Shown here in pieces: positions 25,444 to 32,679 of a stretch of DNA of 64,000 bases; the stretch's first letter is position 1; each line of letters opens with the position of its first letter. Origin of the DNA: Pseudoduganella namucuonensis (GTDB taxonomy: Bacteria > Pseudomonadota > Gammaproteobacteria > Burkholderiales > Burkholderiaceae_D); contig NZ_FPBO01000019.1 of assembly GCF_900116645.1 (NCBI RefSeq), positions 62,001-126,000 of the forward strand, in the 5' to 3' direction. The notes beneath the pieces are model-generated. The model was not told where the DNA came from. It worked only from the letters and a program-made list of their open reading frames with translations, and searched no databases. The position numbers were made by a program, and so were the translations under genes.

Positions 25444-26502
25444 ATGAAATTACTCGTATTGCCGGGCGACGGCATCGGTCCCGAAATCGTGGCCGCCTCG
25501 GTGCAGGTGCTGCAGGCCGTGAACGGCCCGCTCGGCCTGGGCCTGGAATTCGATTACGACGAGGTGGGCTTCGTCAGCCTGGAGAAGCACGGCACCACGC
25601 TGCGCGAGGAAGTGCTGGAGCGCGCGCTGCGCAGCGACGGCGTCATCCTCGGCACCCAGTCGCACGCGGACTATCCGGCGCCGGAAAAGGGCGGCCGCAA
25701 CATCTCGGCCGCGTTCCGCTCCGGCCTGGACCTGTACGCCAACATGCGCCCGGCCCGCTCGCGCGCCTTCCTCGGCAAGGGCGCCAAGGACATGGACCTG
25801 GTCATCATGCGCGAGGCCACCGAGGGCTTCTACCCGGACCGCAATATGCACCTGGGCTGGGGCGAGATGATGCCCTCGCCGGACATGGCGCTGTCGGTGC
25901 GCAAGATCACCGCGCACTGCTCCGAGCGCATCGCGCGCCGTTCCTTCGAGCTGGCCATGAAGCGCCGCAAGAAGGTCACCGCCGTGCATAAGGCGAACAG
26001 CTTCCACATGACGGACGGCCTGTTCCTGCGCGAGGTGCGCAAGGTGGCGCTGGACTTCCCTGAGGTGGTGCTGGAGGAGTTGCTGGTCGACGCGTCGGCC
26101 GCCTACCTGGTGCGCGACCCGTCCCGTTTCGACGTCATCGTCGCCACCAACTTCTACGGCGACATCCTGTCCGACCTGGCCAGCGAACTGTCGGGCAGCC
26201 TGGGACTGGGCGGCTCGGTGATGGCGGGCGACGCGCTGTGCTGCGCCCAGGCGCAGCATGGCTCGGCGCCCGACATCCAGGGCCAGGACAAGGCCAATCC
26301 GGTGTCGATGATCCTGTCGGTGGCGATGCTGCTGCACTGGCTGGGCGAGCGGCGCGGATCGGCCTCGCTGCTGGAGGCGGCGCGGCGCATCGAGGCGGCG
26401 GTGGACACGGTGCTGGCCAACCCGGCCACGCGCACGCCCGACATCGGCGGCGACATCGGCACGATGGCGTTCACCGGGGCCGTGGTGGCGGCACTGGGCT
26501 GA
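25444..26502 (+). CDS. Isocitrate/isopropylmalate/tartrate dehydrogenase-family oxidoreductase
   Basis: NAD(P)-dependent beta-decarboxylating dehydrogenase of 352 residues. It begins LLVLPGDGIGPEIV, has the substrate segment YANMRPARS and IMREATEGFY, the catalytic-Lys region TAVHKANSFHMTDG, the metal Asp residues in NFYGDILSDLASELSGSLGL, and a cofactor region near TPDIGGDIGT. The divergence from LeuB in the REATEGFY segment makes a malate-like or tartrate-like substrate plausible. It is the last gene of the TonB-receptor operon, so it should feed the product into central metabolism. Confidence 0.9.
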   Translation: MKLLVLPGDGIGPEIVAASVQVLQAVNGPLGLGLEFDYDEVGFVSLEKHGTTLREEVLERALRSDGVILGTQSHADYPAPEKGGRNISAAFRSGLDLYANMRPARSRAFLGKGAKDMDLVIMREATEGFYPDRNMHLGWGEMMPSPDMALSVRKITAHCSERIARRSFELAMKRRKKVTAVHKANSFHMTDGLFLREVRKVALDFPEVVLEELLVDASAAYLVRDPSRFDVIVATNFYGDILSDLASELSGSLGLGGSVMAGDALCCAQAQHGSAPDIQGQDKANPVSMILSVAMLLHWLGERRGSASLLEAARRIEAAVDTVLANPATRTPDIGGDIGTMAFTGAVVAALG

Positions 26503-26602
26503 CGCCCCTCCCCGCTCCTACAGCGGCGCGGCGCCCGCGCCGATAGCGGCAGGCGCCGCCGCGTCCTAGCATGGTCCCCACCTAGACAAAGGAGAGCTGG
26601 CC

Positions 26603-26875
26603 ATGACACAGAGCAATCACTTCACGGCACCGCTGAGCATGAGCGCCGGCGGCGCGCACGGCGGGCAGTCCATCGGCGAGACCGACACCCAGGACGGCAT
26701 CTCGGGCGGCCCCGCCGGCACCGAGGGCGCCACCAGCGGCCAGGGCATAGACCAGGGCGGCCAAGGCGTCGCGCCCGGGGGCAACCAGCAGAAGGCCCCG
26801 GAACAGGGCGGCGTTCCCGGCCCAAGCGCCCCGGCCGGGGTCGGGCGGAAGCGGAAGGACGGGCAACGCCAGTAG
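26603..26875 (+). CDS. Small Gly/Gln-rich hydrophilic protein of unknown function
   Basis: Protein of 90 residues preceded by a good GGAGAG site 8 bp before the ATG. About a third of the residues are glycine, with many Gln, Ser and Pro (GGQSIGETDTQDGISGG, QGIDQGGQGVAPGG), ending in a basic tail GRKRKDGQRQ. No signal peptide, membrane segment or known domain is seen; it is probably disordered. It stands alone between the dehydrogenase operon and the chemotaxis gene. The ribosome site and a hairpin after the stop support a real gene. Confidence 0.6.
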   Translation: MTQSNHFTAPLSMSAGGAHGGQSIGETDTQDGISGGPAGTEGATSGQGIDQGGQGVAPGGNQQKAPEQGGVPGPSAPAGVGRKRKDGQRQ

Positions 26876-26902
26876 CGGCAAGCCCCCTCCGGCAAGCCGC
26901 CA

Positions 26903-26928
26903 CCAACGCGCCGGAGCTGGCGCGTTGG
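26903..26928. terminator. 10-bp perfect hairpin after the small Gly/Gln-rich gene
   Basis: CCAACGCGCC and GGCGCGTTGG pair perfectly around a 6-base loop, 27 bp after the stop codon. No T-run follows; an A-rich stretch does. Likely a transcription end for the small gene. Confidence 0.5.
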
Positions 26929-27116
26929 GTCAAAACCACCAAAAAAACGGCTTGGGTCGCTTTTCCCTTTTCAAATCCCCTTCCCTGCTATATCCTCATT
27001 CTCACCAAAAGTAACACCATGCAATAAAAGTTTCCTTCAGGCCCAAAAACTCGCCTGATGACGCCACGCTTGCCGCGCCGCGCATCGTTCGCGCTTTCCT
27101 TATGTCTGGAGGAATT

Positions 27117-28757
27117 ATGAAATTAACAAACCTGAACATCGGCGTCCGGCTCGCGGCCGGCTACGCCTTGGTACTGGTCCTGCTGGCCGGCGTCGCGCTA
27201 TTCGGCATCAACGGCCTGAACGCGTCGAACGAGGCCATGCACCATATCGTCGATGTCAACGTCGAAAAAATGCGCCTGCTGGAGCAAATGTCGCAATCGA
27301 CCCACGTGGTGGCGCGCGTCATCCGCACCATCGCGCTGCAATCGGACGAGGCCGCCGGCCGCGTCGAATTCAAGAAGATAGAGCGGGCCCGCGCGGACTA
27401 CGCCGACGCCAACGCGGCGCTGGAGAAGATGCAGCTGGACCAGGCCGGCCGGGCGCTGATGGCCGAGATCAAGGCCGACCGCGAGGCCGCGCTACCGCTG
27501 AACAACCGCTTCCAGGAACTGAGCAAGACCGACCGCGAGGCCGCGGTCGCCTTCCTGTTGCGGGAGGCGGGGCCGGCCACCACCGCCTGGCAGGACGCCA
27601 TCCATAAATACATGGACCTGCAACGGACCAAGAGCCGGCAGGACCAGAAGATGGCCGACGACAGCAACCGGCAGGCGCGCACGCTGATGCTGGGCGCCAC
27701 CGCCGCCGCCCTGCTGCTGGGCGCGGCGACCGCCTGGGCCATCGGCCGTTCGATCACGGTTCCCCTCGCCGAGGCGGTGCGGGTGGCGCGGACCGTGGCG
27801 TCCGGCGACCTGGGCAGCGTCATCCGGGCCGACGCCAGCGACGAGGTCGGCCAGTTGCTGCGGGCGCTCAAGGACATGAACGACAGCCTGCACGGCATCG
27901 TCTGCCAGGTGCGCGGCGGCGCCGACACCATCGCCACGGCCTCCTGCGAAATCGCGCAGGGCAACCTCGACCTGTCCAGCCGCACCGAGCGGCAGGCCGG
28001 CTCGCTGCAGGAGACCGCCTCGTCGATGGAGGAATTGACCAGCATCGTCAAGCAGAACGCCGAGCATGCGCGGCGCGGCAACGAGTTGGCCGGCTCGGCC
28101 TCGACCGTGGCGGTCCAGGGCGGCGCGGCGGTGGCGCAGGTGGTCGACACCATGGACGCCATCAGCGCCTCGTCGAAAAAAATCGCGGACATCATCGGGG
28201 TGATCGACGGCATCGCCTTCCAGACCAACATCCTGGCGCTGAACGCTGCGGTGGAGGCGGCGCGCGCCGGCGAGCAGGGCCGCGGCTTCGCCGTGGTGGC
28301 CTCCGAGGTGCGCAACCTGGCGCACCGCTCGGCCGCCGCCGCCAAGGAGATCAAGTCCCTGATCGGCGACTCGGTGCAGCAGGTGGGCCTGGGCGTGGAA
28401 CTGGTGGGCAAGGCCGGCGCCACCATGGAGTCCGTGGTGCAGAGCATCAACGGCGTGGCCGGCGTCATGGCCGACATCTCCTCGGCCAGCGAGGAACAGA
28501 CCGCCGGCATCGAACAGATCAACCAGGCCATCTGCCAGATGGACCAGACGACCCAGCAGAACGCGGCGCTGGTGGAACAGGCGGCGGCCGCGGCCTCGTC
28601 CCTGGAGGAACAGGCCGCCGGCTTGACGCGGATGGTGGCGGCCTTCCGCACCGGCGCCCCGGACGCCGCGCCGGCGCCGTCCGGCGCCTCCCGCCGCCGC
28701 GGTCAATCCGCGCTGCGGCTGGCGCCGGGCCCGCACGGCAAGCTCGCCGCGGCCTGA
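27117..28757 (+). CDS. Methyl-accepting chemotaxis protein
   Basis: Membrane chemoreceptor of 546 residues. The first transmembrane helix (LAAGYALVLVLLAGVALFGI) is followed by a four-helix-bundle periplasmic sensor of about 160 residues, a second helix (LMLGATAAALLLGAATAWAI), a HAMP domain, and a long coiled-coil signalling domain whose hairpin tip reads IGVIDGIAFQTNILALNAAVE. The ATG at 27117 has a strong GGAGGAATT site. The C-terminus lacks a recognisable CheR/CheB tethering pentapeptide. It stands alone, as is common for receptors in these bacteria. Ligand unknown. Confidence 0.95.
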   Translation: MKLTNLNIGVRLAAGYALVLVLLAGVALFGINGLNASNEAMHHIVDVNVEKMRLLEQMSQSTHVVARVIRTIALQSDEAAGRVEFKKIERARADYADANAALEKMQLDQAGRALMAEIKADREAALPLNNRFQELSKTDREAAVAFLLREAGPATTAWQDAIHKYMDLQRTKSRQDQKMADDSNRQARTLMLGATAAALLLGAATAWAIGRSITVPLAEAVRVARTVASGDLGSVIRADASDEVGQLLRALKDMNDSLHGIVCQVRGGADTIATASCEIAQGNLDLSSRTERQAGSLQETASSMEELTSIVKQNAEHARRGNELAGSASTVAVQGGAAVAQVVDTMDAISASSKKIADIIGVIDGIAFQTNILALNAAVEAARAGEQGRGFAVVASEVRNLAHRSAAAAKEIKSLIGDSVQQVGLGVELVGKAGATMESVVQSINGVAGVMADISSASEEQTAGIEQINQAICQMDQTTQQNAALVEQAAAAASSLEEQAAGLTRMVAAFRTGAPDAAPAPSGASRRRGQSALRLAPGPHGKLAAA

Positions 28758-28782
28758 GAGGCTGAGGTTCGGCAGGAAGCGA

Positions 28783-29499
28783 TTAGAACGGCCGGCTCAC
28801 GCTCACCACCACGTCGCCGCGCGAGCCGGACGCCGCCTTCTGCCAGCCGTAGCCGCTGGTGCGGCCGCGGGACGCGTCCCACGCCAGTTGCCAGCGGAAG
28901 CCGCCCAGCTCCGCGCCCAGCCCCACCCTGCCATCCATCTGGCGCATGTCGCCGAACAGCGGCGAGGCCGACAGCGACGCCAGGTAGCCGGCGTGGGCGA
29001 ACAGGCTGACGTCGCGCCACAGCGGATAGCTGCCGTTCATCTCGGCGTAGGCGGTGGGGATGCCCAGTCCCAGGTAGTCGGGCGAATAGGCGATCCTGGC
29101 GTTGACGCGGTCGGCCGCCAGGCCGGCGTGGAGTTCCTGGTAATCCTGCGTGGAGTCCGGCTTGTAGGCGTAGTGCGCCGCGCCCGCGTCCCAGCTCAGG
29201 CCGGAGGCCAGGCGCCGCGCGTAGCCGGCGTAGCCTATGTATTGCATGCTGCCGCGCGCCGCCCCCGCCAGCTTGACGCGGGCGGCGAACACGCCGGCGT
29301 GCCAGCCGTCCGGGCTGTCGTAGGCCAGCGTCAGTTGCGCGGCGGGCTTGCCTTGGCTGAGGCTGCTGCCGCGGTAGAGGTAGTCGGACACCACGCCCAC
29401 GCTGCCGGTGAGCTGCGCGCCGGCCTCGCGCGCCTGCCAGCAGCACAGCAGCGCGACGGCGACGGCCGCCTTACGCAAAGGCGGCTCCGCCGGCGCCAT
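28783..29499 (-). CDS. Outer-membrane protein of the TIGR02001 (Gcw_chp) family
   Basis: Exported protein of 238 residues. A signal peptide is followed directly by GSVGVVSDYLYRGSSLSQGKPA, the hallmark N-terminus of the Gcw_chp family, and by amphipathic beta strands with a terminal Phe (VVSVSRPF), as in outer-membrane barrels. It begins 6 bp after the stop of the subtilase gene, so it is the fourth gene of the sigma/anti-sigma/protease operon and should share its envelope-stress-like regulation. The family has no established function. Confidence 0.85.
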   Translation of the reverse strand: MAPAEPPLRKAAVAVALLCCWQAREAGAQLTGSVGVVSDYLYRGSSLSQGKPAAQLTLAYDSPDGWHAGVFAARVKLAGAARGSMQYIGYAGYARRLASGLSWDAGAAHYAYKPDSTQDYQELHAGLAADRVNARIAYSPDYLGLGIPTAYAEMNGSYPLWRDVSLFAHAGYLASLSASPLFGDMRQMDGRVGLGAELGGFRWQLAWDASRGRTSGYGWQKAASGSRGDVVVSVSRPF

Positions 29500-29505
29500 G
29501 GCCGG

Positions 29506-30870
29506 CTAGGGGGTGCGGACGGTGTTGAGCTGGGCGGTGTTGGCGCCGTTGGCGCCATTGGCGCTGTTGCATGAGCATGTACATTTTCCGGTCAGGTGCG
29601 TGACGGTGGCGCATAAATCGACACCCGCGGCCTGGGCCGGACCGGCCCCGTTCGAGACGATACTGGCGCGCAGGCGGGGCAGCGCCATGCCGGGCCGCAA
29701 TTCGCTAAGCAGCGCCATCATGCCAGAGATATGCGCCGCTGAATAGGACGCACCGTTGACCAGGCCCCAGCGCGCGCCCGGGGCGGCGGTGGGGATGTCG
29801 CGCCCCGGCGCCTGCAGCACGCGCGCGCCGGCCCCCTTGGCGCCGGACGCGGACACCGCGAACACGCCCGGATGCGAGGCCGGGAAGCCGCCGTCGGCGC
29901 TGGCCGGATCGACCGCGCTGACCACCCGCACGCCGCGCGCGCAGGCCACGTCGATCAGCTCGGCCAGCAGCCGGTCCGGCGGCCCGGACAGGCTGAGGTT
30001 GATCACCTGGGCGCCGTGCATCAGCGCGAAATTCATCGCCTTGGCCAGCGTGAAGCTGTTGCACAGCGTGCCGCCGCCGGCCCCCTGCCAGCACGCGCGC
30101 AGCGCCATCAGGCGCGCGTCCGGCGCCACGCCCTCGATGCCGACGCCGTTGCCGGCCCGCGCCGCGATCACGCCGGCCACGCCGGTGCCGTGGGTCTCGG
30201 CCGCGTAGCTCTGGCCGTCGACGAAGTTTTCCTTGAACGAGACCTGGCCCGCGAGGTCGGGATGCTCGGTCTCCACGCCGCTGTCGATCACCGCCACCGT
30301 CACCTTGCGGCCGGTGGCGGCCTTGCGCACGTCGGCCAGCTGCCATTGCTGCGCCACCGGCTGGACCGGATACAGCGGGTCGTTGGCGCCCTGCACCGAG
30401 AAGGTCTGGATAGGCTGCGCCCATTTCACGCGCGGGTCGCGCGACAGCGCCTCGACGATCCGGCCGGGCGGCGCGTCGGCCGGTTCGGCCATGCGGAAGC
30501 AATCCACGTTCAGGGCGGGCATGGCCCAGTCCTCCAGCAATTGCAGGCCGTATTCCCGCGCCAGCGCCTCGGCGGTGCGGCGCCGCGCCGCGCTGCCTGC
30601 GTCGGCCCGGTAGTTGGACGGGTAATAGGCGTCCGGCCGGTAATGCGGCGCCGGCAGATGCAGCATGACGAGGATCTGGCGCGGCGCGTCCTGGGCCGCG
30701 GGCTGGGCCTGCGCGTGGGCCTCGCGCACCGCCTGGGCGGTGAGCTGGGCCTGGGGTGGCGAAGCGGCCGGCGCCGGGGAGTCGCGCTCGGCCGCCTCCG
30801 CGCCGCCGCCGAGGACCGCCGCCAGCAGCAGCCAGCGGCGGGCCAGCAATCTCGGGAACCGGAAGCTCAT
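29506..30870 (-). CDS. Exported S8 (subtilisin-family) serine peptidase
   Basis: Secreted or periplasmic protease of 454 residues. It has a signal peptide (about 1-27), a linker rich in Ala/Gln, a propeptide-like segment (about 64-158) and the S8 catalytic domain: Asp196 in VAVIDSGVE, His227 in THGTGVAG and Ser375 in NGASYSAAH. At the position where most subtilases have the oxyanion Asn (AGN), this one reads SAVDP, so the residue appears to be Asp. The C-terminus is Cys/Asn/Gly-rich (GKCTCSCNSANGANG). Its ATG overlaps the anti-sigma stop (ATGA), implying translational coupling. It may process the anti-sigma factor or another envelope protein. Confidence 0.92.
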   Translation of the reverse strand: MSFRFPRLLARRWLLLAAVLGGGAEAAERDSPAPAASPPQAQLTAQAVREAHAQAQPAAQDAPRQILVMLHLPAPHYRPDAYYPSNYRADAGSAARRRTAEALAREYGLQLLEDWAMPALNVDCFRMAEPADAPPGRIVEALSRDPRVKWAQPIQTFSVQGANDPLYPVQPVAQQWQLADVRKAATGRKVTVAVIDSGVETEHPDLAGQVSFKENFVDGQSYAAETHGTGVAGVIAARAGNGVGIEGVAPDARLMALRACWQGAGGGTLCNSFTLAKAMNFALMHGAQVINLSLSGPPDRLLAELIDVACARGVRVVSAVDPASADGGFPASHPGVFAVSASGAKGAGARVLQAPGRDIPTAAPGARWGLVNGASYSAAHISGMMALLSELRPGMALPRLRASIVSNGAGPAQAAGVDLCATVTHLTGKCTCSCNSANGANGANTAQLNTVRTP

Positions 30871-31529
30871 GGCGCCCGCCCGGCGTCCAGCGGCTCCGCC
30901 AGCCGCACGGCGGGACTGGCGCGGAGCGCCGCCACGAGCTCCGAGCGCCCGGCCGCCGGCACGTCCAGCACATAGGCGCCGGTCGCGGTCGGGCCGTCCA
31001 CCAGGCGCGCGCCGTGCTCCTGCAGCATGCCCTGCACCTCGGCCACGCGGGCGTCCGGATTGAACATCACCACCAGCTGGCCGGCGGCCGGCTGCGCGCC
31101 GCTGCTCAACGCGCGGTAGTCCTGCACGTCCCGCGGCACCAGCTGGACCAGCAGGCCCGCGATCAACACGCCCTGCCCGGCCAGCGCCCACGGCATCCAG
31201 CCGCCACCGCCGGACCACAGGGCGCGCCAGCGCGCGGCCAGCGCCGCCGGCCAGCCGGCCGCCGCCTGGGGACTGGGCGCCGGGTTCTCCCGTGGTTCCA
31301 GGCGCGCCATCAGGCGCGCCAGCGCGCGTTCCGGGTCCAGGCCGGACGGCGGCGAGGGCGGCGCGGCGCGCAGCCGCTGCTGCCAGGCGACGTCCTCGCG
31401 GCATTGCTCGCAGCCTTCCAGATGCTCGCGCACCAGCGCGAGCTCCTCCCCCTCGAGGGTACCGCTCACGAACCAGGGCAGCAATTCCCGCACCGCGCCA
31501 TGCCGGTTCGCATGTTCATTCGCAATCAT
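30867..31529 (-). CDS. Membrane anti-sigma factor with zinc-finger N-terminus and a propeptide-like periplasmic domain
   Basis: Protein of 220 residues. Residues 1-50 hold the zf-HC2 anti-sigma motif (His36, Cys40, Cys43 in REHLEGCEQC). A single transmembrane helix spans about 112-130 (WALAGQGVLIAGLLVQLV). The periplasmic part, about 151-214, reads LVVMFNPDARVAEV...AYVLDVP...LVAALRASPAVRLAEPL, which resembles the beta-alpha-beta fold of subtilase propeptides (inhibitor I9). Its ATG overlaps the sigma-factor stop and its stop overlaps the subtilase ATG. It should hold the ECF sigma factor at the membrane and release it on a periplasmic signal. Confidence 0.88.
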   Translation of the reverse strand: MIANEHANRHGAVRELLPWFVSGTLEGEELALVREHLEGCEQCREDVAWQQRLRAAPPSPPSGLDPERALARLMARLEPRENPAPSPQAAAGWPAALAARWRALWSGGGGWMPWALAGQGVLIAGLLVQLVPRDVQDYRALSSGAQPAAGQLVVMFNPDARVAEVQGMLQEHGARLVDGPTATGAYVLDVPAAGRSELVAALRASPAVRLAEPLDAGRAP

Positions 31530-32092
31530 GACATTTCTTCCATATGGGCGGACAGCAAGCCACGCAAGCGCTGGCGGGCGTGGAACATCCGCGTCTTCAC
31601 CGTGTTGACCGGGCAATTCATGGCTTCCGCGATCTCCTGATACGCCATGTCGTGGTAATACGTCAGGCTGACCACCACGCGCTGCTCCAGCGGCAGCGCG
31701 TCGAGCGCGCGGCCGACGTCCTGCCGCAGTCGCAGCGCCAGCGCGGCCTGTTCCGGCTCCTGGCTGGCGTCGCCCGGCTGCGATTCGAAATCCGACTCCA
31801 CCGGCTCGTCCACCCGGTTGACCGCCTTCAGCCCCTGCCGGTAGGCGATCCCGAACACCCAGGTCGACACCTTGCAGCTGCGGTCGAAGGTATGCGCCTT
31901 CTGCCACACCACCAGCATGGTGTCGTTGACGATCTCCTCGATCAGCGGCGTGTTGCGCACCATCCGGTCCAGGAACCGCGCCAGCCGGGGAAAGTAAATC
32001 CGATACATGGATTGGAAGGCCGCGCGGTCGCCATCGGCTATCCGCCTGATCAACTCGTCCTCGCCACTATCCACCCGCCCCGATTTCAGCAT
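31526..32092 (-). CDS. ECF-family RNA polymerase sigma factor
   Basis: Extracytoplasmic-function sigma factor of 188 residues. Region 2 is seen in FQSMYRIYFPRLARFLDRM and EEIVNDTMLVVWQKAHTFD, and region 4 in LPLEQRVVVSLTYYHDMAYQEIAEAMNCPVNTVKTRMFHARQ-type helices (quoted in parts). The ATG at 32092 has GGGAG upstream. The stop overlaps the anti-sigma start. A promoter with TTGAACC-N16-GTAT lies 20-55 bp upstream and a near-identical one faces the other way, so it probably activates its own operon and the divergent mrtJ operon. Confidence 0.94.
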   Translation of the reverse strand: MLKSGRVDSGEDELIRRIADGDRAAFQSMYRIYFPRLARFLDRMVRNTPLIEEIVNDTMLVVWQKAHTFDRSCKVSTWVFGIAYRQGLKAVNRVDEPVESDFESQPGDASQEPEQAALALRLRQDVGRALDALPLEQRVVVSLTYYHDMAYQEIAEAMNCPVNTVKTRMFHARQRLRGLLSAHMEEMS

Positions 32093-32112
32093 CTGCCCGC
32101 TCTCCCTGTTGA

Positions 32113-32145
32113 CGGTATATACGCGCGCGCAGCAAAAAGGTTCAA
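32113..32145 (-). promoter_or_regulatory. ECF-type promoter of the sigma/anti-sigma/protease operon
   Basis: Reading left: -35 TTGAACC (32145-32139), 16-bp spacer beginning with a T-run, -10 GTATATACCG (32122-32113). The predicted start of transcription is about 20 bases before the sigma ATG. The opposite promoter at 32218 has the same -35, spacer length and T-run, and 8 of 10 bases of the -10 region. Confidence 0.75.
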
Positions 32146-32228
32146 GCCGCCCAGAAATAATATTTACCCCCATGATTTTACGCCACGCCGCGCGCCGGAA
32201 AAAAATTTCGCCGCGCCTTGAACCTTTT
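32135..32228. repeat. 12-bp inverted repeat framing the divergent promoters
   Basis: AAAAGGTTCAAG at 32135-32146 is the exact reverse complement of CTTGAACCTTTT at 32217-32228; the arms are 70 bp apart. They contain the -35 elements of the two divergent ECF promoters. Confidence 0.9.
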
Positions 32229-32250
32229 CCCGCCCCGCCGGTATTGACCG
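32218..32250 (+). promoter_or_regulatory. ECF-type promoter of the mrtJ/JDVT-CTERM operon
   Basis: -35 TTGAACC (32218-32224), 16-bp spacer starting TTTT, -10 GTATTGACCG (32241-32250). The predicted transcript would start about 24 bases before the GTG of the mrtJ-like gene. Paired with the left-facing promoter at 32113-32145. Confidence 0.75.
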
Positions 32251-32275
32251 GTTGACATGACCAACCGGAACCGCC

Positions 32276-32659
32276 GTGCCAGCCGAAGCCGCCCTGTTTG
32301 CCCTCCCCGCCCTGTGCGGCCCCCGGCTGCTGCACCCGGACCCGGCCACCATGCTGCGCCTGCTGTTGCTGGCGCCGCTGCTGGAGGAATGGATAGTCCG
32401 CGCCGGCCTGCAGGAATGGCTGATGCGGCGCCATCCCGGGCGTGGCGTCGCGCCGGCGGCCCTGGCCGTGCTGGCGCCGGCGGCCGGTTTCAGCCTGCTG
32501 CACATCGCGGCCGGCTGGAGCGCGGCGGCGGCGGTGTTCGCGCCGGGCGTGGCGCTGGGCCTGGTGTACCTGCGCTGGCGCGACTGGCGGCTGTGCGCCG
32601 CGGCGCACGCGCTGTTCAACGGCTGCGCGCTGGCGTTTTGCGGTTCCAACTTTCTATAA
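32276..32659 (+). CDS. mrtJ: CPBP/ABI-type glutamic intramembrane protease, probably MrtJ of a JDVT-CTERM sorting system
   Basis: Membrane protease of 127 residues, very short for the CPBP family. It keeps the three core motifs: EEWIVR (Glu37, Glu38, Arg42; EExxxR), FSLLH (Phe72, His76; FxxxH) and HALFN (His111, Asn115; HxxxN), each in a hydrophobic segment. It starts with GTG, preceded by GGA and by an ECF-type promoter. The next gene, 20 bp on, ends in a JDVT-CTERM sorting tail; in known genomes such tails pair with a dedicated CPBP protease called MrtJ. So it should cleave that tail in the inner membrane. The exact subfamily name is from pairing, not from a profile search. Confidence 0.8.
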   Translation: MPAEAALFALPALCGPRLLHPDPATMLRLLLLAPLLEEWIVRAGLQEWLMRRHPGRGVAPAALAVLAPAAGFSLLHIAAGWSAAAAVFAPGVALGLVYLRWRDWRLCAAAHALFNGCALAFCGSNFL

Positions 32660-32679
32660 CAAACCTGACTGGAGTAGCA

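Noticed and set aside
32257..32655. ATG at 32257 as the start of a long protein joined to the JDVT-CTERM gene
   Set aside because: That frame upstream of 32680 is Arg/Pro/Gly-rich without signal-peptide sense, while the ATG at 32680 has GGAG and a proper signal peptide, and the GTG frame at 32276 has protease motifs.
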